64,000 nucleotides of DNA from Streptomyces alboflavus (GTDB lineage: Bacteria; Actinomycetota; Actinomycetes; Streptomycetales; Streptomycetaceae): assembly GCF_000716675.1 (NCBI RefSeq), contig NZ_JNXT01000016.1, positions 70,287 through 134,286 on the forward strand, in the 5' to 3' direction. This document shows, piece after piece, positions 38,499 through 47,231 of the stretch. Made by a program: the position numbers and the translations under genes. The notes beneath the pieces are model-generated. The model did no database searches. It had not been told where the DNA came from and saw nothing but the letters and a program-made list of their open reading frames with translations. Every line of letters starts with the position of its first letter. The stretch's first letter is position 1.

Positions 38499-38731
38499 TG
38501 GGTGACCGCTGGCACGTCGAGGTCGACCGGTCGGTGTGCATCGGCTCCGGCATGTGCGTGGGCACCGCCCCGGACGGCTTCACCCTCGACACCGCCCGCC
38601 AGTCGCACCCCACGCGCCCCGAGACGGACGCCGCCGAGAAGATCCTGGAGGCGGCCGAGAGCTGCCCCGTCGAGGCCATCACCCTGACCCTGCTCGGCAG
38701 CGGGGAGGTGGTGTTCCCGCCGGAGGACTAG
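38498..38731 (+). CDS. [3Fe-4S] ferredoxin
   Basis: A 77-residue ferredoxin with Cys14, Cys20 and Cys56 (CIGSGMC ... SCPVEA), the three-Cys pattern of actinobacterial single-cluster [3Fe-4S] ferredoxins that feed electrons to P450s. It could serve the CYP125-type enzyme 13 kb away, since both genes have KstR-like operators. No ferredoxin reductase is present in the window. Confidence 0.9.
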   Translation: MGDRWHVEVDRSVCIGSGMCVGTAPDGFTLDTARQSHPTRPETDAAEKILEAAESCPVEAITLTLLGSGEVVFPPED

Positions 38732-38804
38732 GGAGCGTCCGGCGGGCCCCCGGGTCCCCGCCGCGCCGTCCCGACGGATGGCGCTCCGAGCGCGCCGGGG
38801 ACCG

Positions 38805-39440
38805 TCAGGCCGGGTCCGGCACCGTCAGGTCGATCAGACGGCACACCATCTCGATGTCGATCTTGACCTGGGCGATCGAGGCGCGGCCCGACAGCCAGGT
38901 GATCAGCGCCGAGTGCCAGGTGTGCTCGATGACCCGCACCGCGGAGAGCTGCGCCGCCGTCGGCTGTCCCTCCAGGCCCATGGCGTCCAGGACGATCGCC
39001 GTGGTGAGCCGCGAGACCGTGTCGACCTCGGGGCTCACCGACCGGTCGGCGAAGGTGAGGGCGCGCACCATGGCGTCGGCGAGGTGCGGCTCGCGCTGGA
39101 GGGCGCGGAAGGCCCGCATCAGGGTCTCCGCGACCCGCTCCGCCGGGGTCTCCCCGGCCGGGGGGTGTTTGCGCAGGGTGGTGTGCATGTGCTGCAGCTG
39201 GTCCTGCATCGTCGCGACGAGCAGGTGCACCTTCGAGGGGAAGTAGCGGTAGAGCGTGCCGAGGGCGACGCTCGACGACTCCGCCACCTCCCGCATCTGG
39301 ACCGCGTCGAAGCCGCCCCGGCTCGCCAGCTGGGCGCTCGCGTGCAGGATGCGGCGGCGGCGCGCCTCCTGGCGTTCGGTGAGGGGCGGCGACGCCGGAT
39401 GTGCCGCGCCCGCTCCAGCCGTCTTCGCGTCAGCCGTCAT
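38805..39440 (-). CDS. kstR: KstR-type TetR repressor of steroid catabolism
   Basis: A 211-residue TetR protein. The DNA-binding part (residues about 25-75) reads RRILHASAQLASRGGFDAVQMREVAESSSVALGTLYRYFPSKVHLLV, whose VQM, GTLYRYFPSKVHLLV and spacing match mycobacterial KstR almost block for block; the ligand domain also shares ADAMVRALTFAD and WHSALITWLSGRAS. KstR senses steroid-CoA intermediates. Seven motif matches lie in the window, including an exact one at 39654-39667 in its own divergent promoter region. Confidence 0.88.
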   Translation of the reverse strand: MTADAKTAGAGAAHPASPPLTERQEARRRRILHASAQLASRGGFDAVQMREVAESSSVALGTLYRYFPSKVHLLVATMQDQLQHMHTTLRKHPPAGETPAERVAETLMRAFRALQREPHLADAMVRALTFADRSVSPEVDTVSRLTTAIVLDAMGLEGQPTAAQLSAVRVIEHTWHSALITWLSGRASIAQVKIDIEMVCRLIDLTVPDPA

Positions 39441-39644
39441 AGTCCCGTCGCCCCGTCAGTCCCGTCAGCGGTGTCCATCGCTTCCGCCCAGTCCCCGTGC
39501 CGTTCCCGTCCTGTTCCCGTCCATCGGGACCGCACAGCATGGCAGGGCGGCCGCCGTGGCGCGAATCACCTGATCCGGACCTTCCGGCCCGGCTACCTGC
39601 CGGTAGATTCGAGCGGGTCCGGCGATCAAGGGCGATCATGACAG

Positions 39645-39667
39645 GAACAAGTCTGAAACTTGTTCTA
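39645..39667. promoter_or_regulatory. Candidate KstR operator between kstR and the GT4 operon
   Basis: TGAAACTTGTTCTA (39654-39667) is an exact match to TnnAACnnGTTnnA. It overlaps an 8-bp inverted repeat, GAACAAGT-CTGAA-ACTTGTTC. It is 54 bp before the GT4 start and about 214 bp before kstR. Confidence 0.72.
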
Positions 39668-39720
39668 CATTACCGTCCCGGCGTAATCTCGCGGACAACT
39701 GAAGGCAGAAGGGGGCCAGA

Positions 39721-41187
39721 GTGACCGCTGAGGCCATGGAGGCGGGTCCCCTGCCGGGGCCGGTGCCGGGCACGACACCGGGCACGACACCGGACGTGCC
39801 GCCGGGCGCGGCCGCCGACGGCGACCGCCCGCTGCGCATCGCGCTCCTCACGTACAAGGGGAACCCGTTCTGCGGCGGCCAGGGCGTCTACGTACGCCAC
39901 CTCTCCCGCGAGCTGGTCCGCCTCGGCCACCGCGTCGAGGTCATCGGCGCGCAGCCCTACCCCGTGCTCGACGAGGGCGAGGACCTGCGCGGCCTCGGCC
40001 TCACCGAGCTGCCGAGCCTGGACCTCTACCGCTCGCCGGACCCCTTCCGCACCCCGAAGCGCGACGAGTACCGCGACTGGATCGACGCCCTCGAAGTGGC
40101 GACGATGTGGACCGGCGGCTTCCCCGAACCGGTCACCTTCAGCCTGCGCGCCCGCCGCCACCTGCGCGCCCGGCGCGGCGACTTCGACGTCGTGCACGAC
40201 AACCAGACCCTCGGCTACGGCCTCCTCGGCGACCTCGGCGCCCCCCTGGTGACCACCGTCCACCACCCCATCACCGTCGACCGCCGCCTGGAGCTCGACG
40301 CCGCGCCCGACTGGAAGCGCCGCGCCTCGGTCCGCCGCTGGTACGCGTTCACGCGGATGCAGAAGCGCGTCGCGCGCCGCCTGCCGTCGATCCTCACGGT
40401 GTCCGGCACCTCGCGCCAGGAGATCGTCGACCACCTCGGCGTCCGCCCCGACCGCGTCGACGTCGTCCACATCGGCGCCGACACGAACCTCTTCTCACCC
40501 GACCCGGCGGTGCCCGAGGTGCCGGGCCGGATCGTGACGACGTCCAGCGCGGACGTACCGCTGAAGGGCCTGATCCACCTCGTCGAGGCCCTCGCCAAGG
40601 TCCGCACCGAGAACCCCGCCGCGCACCTCGTCGTCGTCGGCAAGCGCGCCGAGGACGGCCCGGTGGCGCAGGCCATCGAGAAGTACGGCCTCGAGGGCGC
40701 CGTGGAGTTCGTCAAGGGCATCACCGACGAGGAGCTCGTCGACCTGGTCCGCTCGGCCCAGATCGCCTGCGTGCCCTCCCTGTACGAGGGCTTCTCGCTG
40801 CCCGCAGCCGAGGCCATGGCCACGGGCACGCCGCTGCTCGCCACCACGGGCGGCGCGATCCCGGAGGTCGCGGGCCGCGACGGCGACACCTGCCTCGCGG
40901 TGCCCCCGGGCGACGCGGGCGCGCTGGCCGCGGGCCTGACCCGGCTCCTGGACGACCCGGAGCTGCGGGCGCGGCTCGGCGCCGCGGGCCGGGCCCGGGT
41001 CCTCGCCAAGTTCACCTGGGCCCGCGCGGCCCAGGGCACCGCGGAGCTGTACCGCGCGGCGATCGACCGCTCCGCGGGCCGGGGCGCCGCCCGCGCGACG
41101 GCCCGCGGCCACGCGCTGCCGACGGCCGGGGCCGCGGCCCGCGGCGAAGTTGCAGGACCTCAACCCGAAAGCAGGGCCACGTGCTGA
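39721..41187 (+). CDS. GT4-family glycosyltransferase
   Basis: A 488-residue GT-B enzyme. The N-terminal domain opens RIALLTYKGNPFCGGQGVYVRHL, the linker contains KRVARRLPSILTVSGTSRQEI, and the nucleotide-sugar motif EGFSLPAAEAMATGTPLLAT is at about residues 358-377. It has a disordered Pro/Thr-rich N-terminal 35 residues. It presumably transfers a hexose from a nucleotide sugar to an unknown acceptor. GTG 39721 starts it. Downstream genes overlap it, forming a three-gene operon that shares a KstR-like operator with kstR. Confidence 0.88.
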   Translation: MTAEAMEAGPLPGPVPGTTPGTTPDVPPGAAADGDRPLRIALLTYKGNPFCGGQGVYVRHLSRELVRLGHRVEVIGAQPYPVLDEGEDLRGLGLTELPSLDLYRSPDPFRTPKRDEYRDWIDALEVATMWTGGFPEPVTFSLRARRHLRARRGDFDVVHDNQTLGYGLLGDLGAPLVTTVHHPITVDRRLELDAAPDWKRRASVRRWYAFTRMQKRVARRLPSILTVSGTSRQEIVDHLGVRPDRVDVVHIGADTNLFSPDPAVPEVPGRIVTTSSADVPLKGLIHLVEALAKVRTENPAAHLVVVGKRAEDGPVAQAIEKYGLEGAVEFVKGITDEELVDLVRSAQIACVPSLYEGFSLPAAEAMATGTPLLATTGGAIPEVAGRDGDTCLAVPPGDAGALAAGLTRLLDDPELRARLGAAGRARVLAKFTWARAAQGTAELYRAAIDRSAGRGAARATARGHALPTAGAAARGEVAGPQPESRATC

Positions 41188-41951
41188 CCGTCGACTTCAC
41201 CCGCTTCCCGCTCGCCGCGGGGGACCGCGTGCTGGATCTGGGCTGCGGGGCGGGCCGTCACGCCTTCGAGTGCTACCGGCGCGGCGCCCGGGTGGTCGCC
41301 CTCGACCAGAACGCGGAGGAGATCCGCGAGGTCGCCAAGTGGTTCGCGGCGATGAAGGAGGCGGGCGAGGCCCCGGCGGGCGCGACCGCCACCGCCATGG
41401 AGGGCGACGCCCTCAACCTGCCCTTCCCCGACGAGTCGTTCGACGTCGTCATCATCTCCGAGGTCATGGAGCACATCCCCGACGACAAGGGTGTGCTCGC
41501 CGAGATGGTCCGGGTCCTCAAGCCCGGCGGCCGGATAGCCGTGACCGTGCCGCGCTACGGCCCCGAGAAGATCTGCTGGGCGCTCAGCGACGCCTACCAC
41601 GAGGTCGAGGGCGGCCACATCCGCATCTACAAGGCCGACGAACTCCTCGCGAAAATGCGGGAGTCGGGCCTCAAGCCGTACGGCACGCACCACGCGCACG
41701 GCCTGCACTCGCCCTACTGGTGGCTGAAGTGCGCGTTCGGCGTCGACAACGACAAGGCGCTGCCGGTGCGGGCGTACCACAAGCTCCTGGTCTGGGACAT
41801 CATGAAGAAGCCGCTGGCGACGAAGGTCGCCGAGCAGGCGCTCAACCCGCTGATCGGCAAGAGCTTCGTGGCGTACGCGACGAAGCCGCACCTGCCCGCC
41901 GCCACCGCCACCGCCACCGACCCGGCCGTCGACACGAAGGCCGGGGCGTGA
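41181..41951 (+). CDS. Class I SAM-dependent methyltransferase
   Basis: A 256-residue protein with RVLDLGCGAGRHAFECYRRG (motif I) at about residues 16-35, then VVALDQNAEEI, GDALNLPFPDESFDVVIISEVMEHI (motif II) and LKPGGRIAVTVPRYG. The C-terminal half is longer than simple methyltransferases and aromatic (HGLHSPYWWLKCAFG). It is related to ubiE-type small-molecule or sugar methyltransferases; the substrate is unknown. GTG 41181 overlaps the GT4 stop by 7 nt. Confidence 0.88.
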   Translation: MLTVDFTRFPLAAGDRVLDLGCGAGRHAFECYRRGARVVALDQNAEEIREVAKWFAAMKEAGEAPAGATATAMEGDALNLPFPDESFDVVIISEVMEHIPDDKGVLAEMVRVLKPGGRIAVTVPRYGPEKICWALSDAYHEVEGGHIRIYKADELLAKMRESGLKPYGTHHAHGLHSPYWWLKCAFGVDNDKALPVRAYHKLLVWDIMKKPLATKVAEQALNPLIGKSFVAYATKPHLPAATATATDPAVDTKAGA

Positions 41952-43021
41952 CGATTCCCGAGCGCACCGAACGCCTGGTCCTGCCGGGTGTGCTGACGGC
42001 CGATCAGGCGACGGCGACGGTCCGCGGCATCCTCGCCGTCCAGCGCGAGGACGGCGCCATACCCTGGTTCCGCGGCCACCACCTCGACCCCTGGGACCAC
42101 ACCGAGGCCGCCATGGCCCTGGACGCCGCCGGCGAGCACGCGGCCGCCGCCCGCGCCTACGAGTGGCTGGCCCGGCACCAGAACCCGGACGGCTCCTGGT
42201 ACGCGGCGTACGCCGACGGCGACCCGGACGACGTCACCGACCGCGGCCGCGAGACCAACTTCTGCGCGTACGTGGCCGTCGGCGTCTGGCACCACTATCT
42301 GAGCACCGGCGACGAGGCGTTCCTCGACCGCATGTGGCCGGTCGTCGTCGCGGCCGTCGAGTTCGTCCTCGAACTCCAGCAGCCCGGCGGCCAGATCGGC
42401 TGGAAGCGCGACCCGGACGGCACCCCCGTCCCGGACGCCCTCCTCACCGGCTGCTCCTCGGTCTACCAGGCGCTGCGCTGCGCCCTCGCCCTCGCCGACC
42501 TGCGCGACGACCCGCAGCCGGACTGGGAGCTGGCGACCGGCGCCCTCGGCCACGCCATCCGCCACCACCCCGAGCGCTTCCTCGACAAGGACCGCTACTC
42601 CATGGACTGGTACTACCCGGTCCTCGGCGGCGCCGTCACCGGCACGCAGGCCAAGTCCCGGATAGAGGACGGCTGGGACCGCTTCGTCGTCCCCGGCCTC
42701 GGCGTGCGCTGCGTGCACCCCAACCCGTGGGTGACCGGCGGCGAGAGCGCCGAACTCGCCCTCGCCCTCTGGGTCCTCGGCGAGTCCGACCGCGCCCTGG
42801 ACGTCCTCAAGTCCATCCAGCACCTGCGCGACCCCGAGTCCGGCCTGTACTGGACGGGCTACGTCTTCGAGGACGCCGCGATCTGGCCCGTCGAGCTGAC
42901 CACCTGGACGGCGGGCTCCCTGCTCCTCGCCGTCGCGGCACTCGGCGGCGACGAGGCGACGTGCGGGGTGTTCTCGGGGACGGCGCTGCCGGTGGGCCTG
43001 GACCCGGACTGCTGCGGCTGA
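41948..43021 (+). CDS. (alpha/alpha)-barrel protein, usually annotated prenyltransferase
   Basis: A 357-residue protein of helical hairpin repeats, e.g. WDHTEAAMALDAAGEHAAAA, then YEWLARHQNPDGSWYAAY, then VWHHYLSTGDEAFL. The Asp/Trp-rich loops and the early PWFRGHHLDPWDH look more like a six-hairpin glycosidase or phosphorylase barrel than a terpene enzyme, since no DxDD or CaaX motif is present. It is coupled to the methyltransferase by GTGA. With GT4 and methyltransferase it suggests handling of a methylated glycan. Confidence 0.75.
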   Translation: MTIPERTERLVLPGVLTADQATATVRGILAVQREDGAIPWFRGHHLDPWDHTEAAMALDAAGEHAAAARAYEWLARHQNPDGSWYAAYADGDPDDVTDRGRETNFCAYVAVGVWHHYLSTGDEAFLDRMWPVVVAAVEFVLELQQPGGQIGWKRDPDGTPVPDALLTGCSSVYQALRCALALADLRDDPQPDWELATGALGHAIRHHPERFLDKDRYSMDWYYPVLGGAVTGTQAKSRIEDGWDRFVVPGLGVRCVHPNPWVTGGESAELALALWVLGESDRALDVLKSIQHLRDPESGLYWTGYVFEDAAIWPVELTTWTAGSLLLAVAALGGDEATCGVFSGTALPVGLDPDCCG

Positions 43022-43058
43022 GCCCCCTTCGGGCCCGTCCGAGAGGTCGGCGCGGCGC

Positions 43059-43352
43059 TCAGTGCCGCCGCAGCCGCCCCGCGAGGAAGTGCCCCGCGAC
43101 GAGGTACACGACCGCCGCGAGGCCGTACCCCGCGACCACGCGGGCCCAGCGCTCGTCGAACGTGAACAGATCGTGCGACCAGCCCGCGAGCCAGCGGGCC
43201 ACGTCGTGCACGACCTGCACGAGGTCGTTCGCACGATTGGCGTCCAACAGGTCCATCAGAACCCACAGGACGAGGATGAAGGCCATCACGTTCGCGATGA
43301 CGGCGACGGCCCTGGCGGCTTCGTTGGTACGTCGGGTTTTCACGGGGGACAT
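43059..43352 (-). CDS. Two-helix membrane protein, 97 aa
   Basis: Basic N-terminus (MSPVKTRRTNEAARAV) then a helix (VIANVMAFILVLWVLMDLL), a polar middle rich in Trp (ARWLAGWSHDLFTFDERWAR) and a second helix ending in AGRLRRH. Streptomyces has similar small membrane proteins of unknown function. It is convergent with the barrel gene. The ribosome site is weak; GTG three codons in is another start. Confidence 0.6.
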   Translation of the reverse strand: MSPVKTRRTNEAARAVAVIANVMAFILVLWVLMDLLDANRANDLVQVVHDVARWLAGWSHDLFTFDERWARVVAGYGLAAVVYLVAGHFLAGRLRRH

Positions 43353-43508
43353 GAGGGGCGGGTACCGGGGGAGGGGTGGCCGAAACCTGGAGGTGTGCTG
43401 GTGCGGGTGACCGCGGGGCGGCCACCCCGCCGGCCGCGCCCCGGTGGCGGGCCCGGCCGCGCCGGGTGAGGCTGGCGGCGGCCGCCCCCACCCCGCCCGG
43501 AGGTCACC

Positions 43509-44042
43509 GTGCCCCGCTCCCTGCTCCGCGCCCTCGTCCCGCTGCTCCTCTGCGCCCTCCTCGCGGGCACGACGGCGGCATGCGGCGGCGACGACAAGGA
43601 CTCCGGGGCCACGCCCACGAGCACGGCCGAACGCCAGAAGCTGGCGAAGACCCGCTTTGTCGCGAACGCGGGGCTGGCCGCCGGGGCGACGTACCAGTGG
43701 ATCGTGAAGCCCTACCGCGCGGGCAAGTTCACCGCGGGCGCCGACGGCCGCCGCTTCGCCCTCGTCAAGGCGGGCCTGGCCGGAGCCTTCACCTACAACC
43801 GCCTCAAGGCCGCCCTCCGCAACGCCAAGGCCGACCCGACCCTCGCCAAGGCCGTCGCCCCCCTCACCGCCGGGATCGACGCCCTCAAGGACCTCCCGTC
43901 CAAACTCCGCAAGGGCGACTCCACGGAGTCGGTGGTGAAGTCCTTCGACGGTGCGATCAACGAGGTCAAGGACGCGGGGAAGGGCGCGGGCGCCGAGGTG
44001 AGGGACAGGGTGCCGTCGGCGGGGGAGCTGGCGAAGGGCTGA
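43509..44042 (+). CDS. Lipoprotein of unknown function
   Basis: A 177-residue protein with a lipoprotein signal (LLLCALLAGTTAAC, lipidated Cys25) and an acidic linker. The mature helical part contains VANAGLAAGATYQWIVKPYRAG and repeated Lys/Ala helices with no membrane segment. The family is common in actinomycetes but uncharacterised. GTG 43509 has a GGAGG 5 nt upstream. Confidence 0.78.
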   Translation: MPRSLLRALVPLLLCALLAGTTAACGGDDKDSGATPTSTAERQKLAKTRFVANAGLAAGATYQWIVKPYRAGKFTAGADGRRFALVKAGLAGAFTYNRLKAALRNAKADPTLAKAVAPLTAGIDALKDLPSKLRKGDSTESVVKSFDGAINEVKDAGKGAGAEVRDRVPSAGELAKG

Positions 44043-44058
44043 GGTCGGGGGCCTTGCC

Positions 44059-44261
44059 GGGGGCTCCCCAGTCCCACCCCTTCCCGAACCGGGGGCTGCG
44101 CCCCCGGACCCCCGCTTATCGGCGCTTCGCGCCTCGTCCTCAAACGCCGGACGGGCTAAAACCTTGCCGCACCGGCGAAATTTATAGCCCCTCCGGCGTT
44201 TGAGGAGCGGGGTCTGGGGCGGAGCCCCAGTTTCGGGAAGGGGTGGGATTGGGGAGCCCCC
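44059..44261. repeat. Dispersed GC-rich palindromic repeat, copy 3 (full 200-bp palindrome)
   Basis: This copy is a nearly complete inverted repeat: GGGGGCTCCCCAGTCCCACC on the left pairs with GGTGGGATTGGGGAGCCCCC on the right, CCGGGGGCTGCGCCCCCGG with the GGGGCGGAGCCCC region, and GTCCTCAAACGCCGGACGGG with CTCCGGCGTTTGAGGA, around an A/T-rich centre (AAATTTATAG). It follows the lipoprotein gene and is probably a terminator-type element. Confidence 0.85.
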
Positions 44262-44391
44262 AGCCGGGCCCACCCCTCACTCGCTGACACACCGTCATTC
44301 GCCCCCGATTCACGCGGAGTTGGCCCCTCCGAGGGGCATTCGTCGCCCCCATCCCCGAGGATCCTGCCCCCGCCACCCGCAGGAGCCCACG

Positions 44392-45657
44392 GTGCGAGAC
44401 GCAAGCGGACCCGACCGAACACCCAGCGAAGAGCCCCGTCTGACCACACGCCGCCCGACGCGCCGCCGCCACCGTCACCCCCGCCACGTCCTGGCCGCGC
44501 TCCCCCTCGCTGTCGCGGGTCTGCTCGCGCTCACGATCTCCGGCAATGCCCTGCGCCCCTTCGAGCGGATCACGACGATCGACGGGAAGATGGCGTCGAA
44601 GTCGGACTTCTTCAAGGATCCCGAGGTCCAGCGGCTGCTCCTGAAGCACGGGATACGGGTGGAGATACACCGGCTCGGCTCGCGCGGCATCGCGACGCAG
44701 TCGCTGCGCGGGATGGACGTGGTGTTCCCCTCGGGCCAGCCCGCGGCGAAGCTGATCCTGCAGCGGCAGCAGCGCTCGGTGCGCACGGCGCGGCCGTTCG
44801 TCACGCCGCTGGTGCTCGGTACGTTCAGGGACTACGCGAAGACGCTGGTGGCGCGGGGCGTGGCGCGCCCGCAGAAGGCGGCGGGCGGCGGGGACACCCT
44901 CTACTACGACCTGGACATGCACGCGTTCCTGAAGCTGATCGAGGAGGAGCGGACCTGGAACGACGTCGGGTTCAGGGACCATTCGCGGCGCAGCAACGGG
45001 GGCCGCGTCCTCGTCCGTACCTCCAGCGTCTGCGAATCCAACGCCGCGGGCACGTACTTGAGCATTCTCGCGTTCGTGAAGAACGGCAATCAGGCGCCGG
45101 GTACGGAGCGCGCGAAGGGAGCGGAGCGCCCCGCGTCCGGCGACCCGGTCCTCGGTGTCGCCGCGCGGGTCAAGCCGTTGATCAACCTCCAGGGCATGGC
45201 GGCCGACGAGCAGGCCGACAGCTACTTCTCCGACGAGGGCGAGTCGATAGCGCCGGTCTCCCTGGTCTATGAGCACCAGTTCCTGAAGCACCAGGTGGAC
45301 CACCAGAAGAAGCGCGGCGAGCAGGACGACCGGCGCGTCCTGCTCTACCCCTCGCCGCACGCCCTCACCGAGCCCGAGATGATCTCCCTCGGCGAGCAGG
45401 GGGACCGGCTCACCGATCTGATGGAGTCCGACGCCGCCCTGCGCAGGCGCGCCATCGAGCTGGGCTTCCGGGTCCGGTTCTCCGGCGAGGACGGGACGAG
45501 CGAGCAGCTCAACGCGTATCTGCGCGAGCACGAGGTGCAGGTGCCGACGCCGAACCCGGACCAGACGAAGGTGGACGCACCCGACTTGGACGCCCTGGAG
45601 CGGATCATCAACCACGTGGGCAGCTGCCGGCCCCCGGGACAGGACGACGACGAATGA
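44392..45657 (+). CDS. Membrane-anchored protein of unknown function, first gene of VWA module
   Basis: A 421-residue protein with a basic N-terminus, one transmembrane helix at about residues 34-50 (LAALPLAVAGLLALTIS) and a long extracytoplasmic domain. The part DPEVQRLLLKHGIRVEIHRLGSRGIATQSL and FVTPLVLGTFRDYAK resembles periplasmic solute-binding lobes (an extracellular substrate-binding-like fold), but no ligand motif is clear. GTG 44392 has AGGAG 7 nt upstream. Its stop overlaps the VWA gene's ATG (ATGA). Confidence 0.75.
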   Translation: MRDASGPDRTPSEEPRLTTRRPTRRRHRHPRHVLAALPLAVAGLLALTISGNALRPFERITTIDGKMASKSDFFKDPEVQRLLLKHGIRVEIHRLGSRGIATQSLRGMDVVFPSGQPAAKLILQRQQRSVRTARPFVTPLVLGTFRDYAKTLVARGVARPQKAAGGGDTLYYDLDMHAFLKLIEEERTWNDVGFRDHSRRSNGGRVLVRTSSVCESNAAGTYLSILAFVKNGNQAPGTERAKGAERPASGDPVLGVAARVKPLINLQGMAADEQADSYFSDEGESIAPVSLVYEHQFLKHQVDHQKKRGEQDDRRVLLYPSPHALTEPEMISLGEQGDRLTDLMESDAALRRRAIELGFRVRFSGEDGTSEQLNAYLREHEVQVPTPNPDQTKVDAPDLDALERIINHVGSCRPPGQDDDE

Positions 45658-47231
45658 GCCGGACCGGCCGCCGCCGCCCCGAGCCCCTGCTCGCCCTCGG
45701 CCTCCTCCTCGCCGCCGCCACCCTCACCGGCTGCACCAAAGACAAGCCGCACCACACCCTGCGCGTCCTCGCCAGCCCCGAACTCGCCGACGTGGAGCCG
45801 TTGTTGGAGGACCTGGAGGAGGACACGGGGGTCGAGCTGAAGCTGGACTACAAGGCCACCGCCGATCTCTCCGGGCCGCTCGGCCCCTACGACCTCGCCT
45901 GGCCCGCCTCCGACCGCTCGTACCTCCTGCGGCTCCAGGACTCCGGTACGCCCGCTGCCCGGCCCGAGTCCACGGCCATCATGCGCTCGCCCGTGGTCGT
46001 GGGCCTGGCCCCGGCCGTCGCGGACCGGCTGCGCCGGGGCGTTCCGGGAGGCCGCCTGTCCTGGGCGGACATCGCCGACGCCGCCGCCGACGGATCCCTG
46101 CGCTTCGGCATGCCCGACCCGCGGCGCAGCGACACCGGGCGCGCCGCGCTCGTGGGCGTGGCCACGGCGGCGGCGGGCACCGGCCGGGCGCTGCGTGAAC
46201 GGGACGTGTCCTGCGACCGGCTGCGCGGCTTCCGCTCCGGCCAGACCCTCACGGGCGCCAACTCCCGCGACCTGATCGACACTTACGTACGCCGCCAGGG
46301 CGCCGCCGACGCGCTCATCGCGCACGAGTCGGAGCTGCTCACCCTGAACGCGGCCGGGAAGCTGAAGCGGCCCCTTGAGATCGTGCACCCCGAGGACGGC
46401 ATGGTCCTCTCCGACTTCCCGCTGATGCTGCTCGACGCGGGTGAGCACAAGGCGTACCGCAAGGTCGTCGACTGGCTGCGCCGGGACGAGACGCAGAAGA
46501 AGCTGATGGAGCGCACCTGGCGGCGGCCCGTCAGCCAGGACGTGCCGCGGCCCGCCCGGCTCCGCGAGGAGATCGGGAACGCCCTGTCGTACCCCGACAG
46601 GATCGCCGTCGTCCGGCGCCTGATGGACGACTACGGCGCCCCGGGCAACCGGGCGGCTGACCACGTCGTGTTCCTGCTCGACTTCTCGACGTCCATGCGG
46701 GGGCGCCGGATGGCGGACCTGCGGGCGGCCTTCGCCGACCTCAGCGGCGCCGATCCGACGGCGACGGGGAAGTTCGCCCGCTTCTACCGGGGCGAGCGGC
46801 TCACGGTGGTGCGCTTCGCGGGCCGGGTCCTTGAGGAGCGCACCGTGACCGTGCGCGGGGACGGCGACCTGCGGGCGCTCAACTCCTTCGTGGGCAAGGG
46901 CGGGTTCGCCGCCGACACGGCCGTGTGGTCGGCACTCGGCCGTGGCTATGAGGTGGCCGCCAAGTCCGTGGCCGACCATCCCGAACAGCCGGTGTCCATC
47001 GTCCTGATGACGGACGGGGAGAACAACGAGGGCCGTACGTACGGGGAGTTCACCCGCGACCGCGCCCGCCTCGACTCCGCCGCCCGCGCGGTGCCGACCT
47101 TCCCCGTCCACTTCGGCGAGGCCGACGCGAAGGCGCTGCGCCGGGCCGCCGCCGCCACCGGCGGGCGCATGGTGGACGCCAACTCCTCTTCTCTCTCCCA
47201 GGCTTTCAAGGAGATCCGTGGGTGTCGTTGA
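45654..47231 (+). CDS. Substrate-binding and VWA domain lipoprotein
   Basis: A 525-residue lipoprotein (lipobox TLTGC, Cys27). Residues about 36-300 look like a type-2 substrate-binding protein (HTLRVLASPELADVEPLLEDLEEDTGVELKLDY at the start). Residues about 335-520 form a von Willebrand A domain with the MIDAS motif DFSTS (VVFLLDFSTSMRG) and TDGENNEG. It may capture a ligand or protein at the surface and use the VWA domain for metal-dependent adhesion or assembly. It is coupled to both neighbours. Confidence 0.85.
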   Translation: MSRTGRRRPEPLLALGLLLAAATLTGCTKDKPHHTLRVLASPELADVEPLLEDLEEDTGVELKLDYKATADLSGPLGPYDLAWPASDRSYLLRLQDSGTPAARPESTAIMRSPVVVGLAPAVADRLRRGVPGGRLSWADIADAAADGSLRFGMPDPRRSDTGRAALVGVATAAAGTGRALRERDVSCDRLRGFRSGQTLTGANSRDLIDTYVRRQGAADALIAHESELLTLNAAGKLKRPLEIVHPEDGMVLSDFPLMLLDAGEHKAYRKVVDWLRRDETQKKLMERTWRRPVSQDVPRPARLREEIGNALSYPDRIAVVRRLMDDYGAPGNRAADHVVFLLDFSTSMRGRRMADLRAAFADLSGADPTATGKFARFYRGERLTVVRFAGRVLEERTVTVRGDGDLRALNSFVGKGGFAADTAVWSALGRGYEVAAKSVADHPEQPVSIVLMTDGENNEGRTYGEFTRDRARLDSAARAVPTFPVHFGEADAKALRRAAAATGGRMVDANSSSLSQAFKEIRGCR

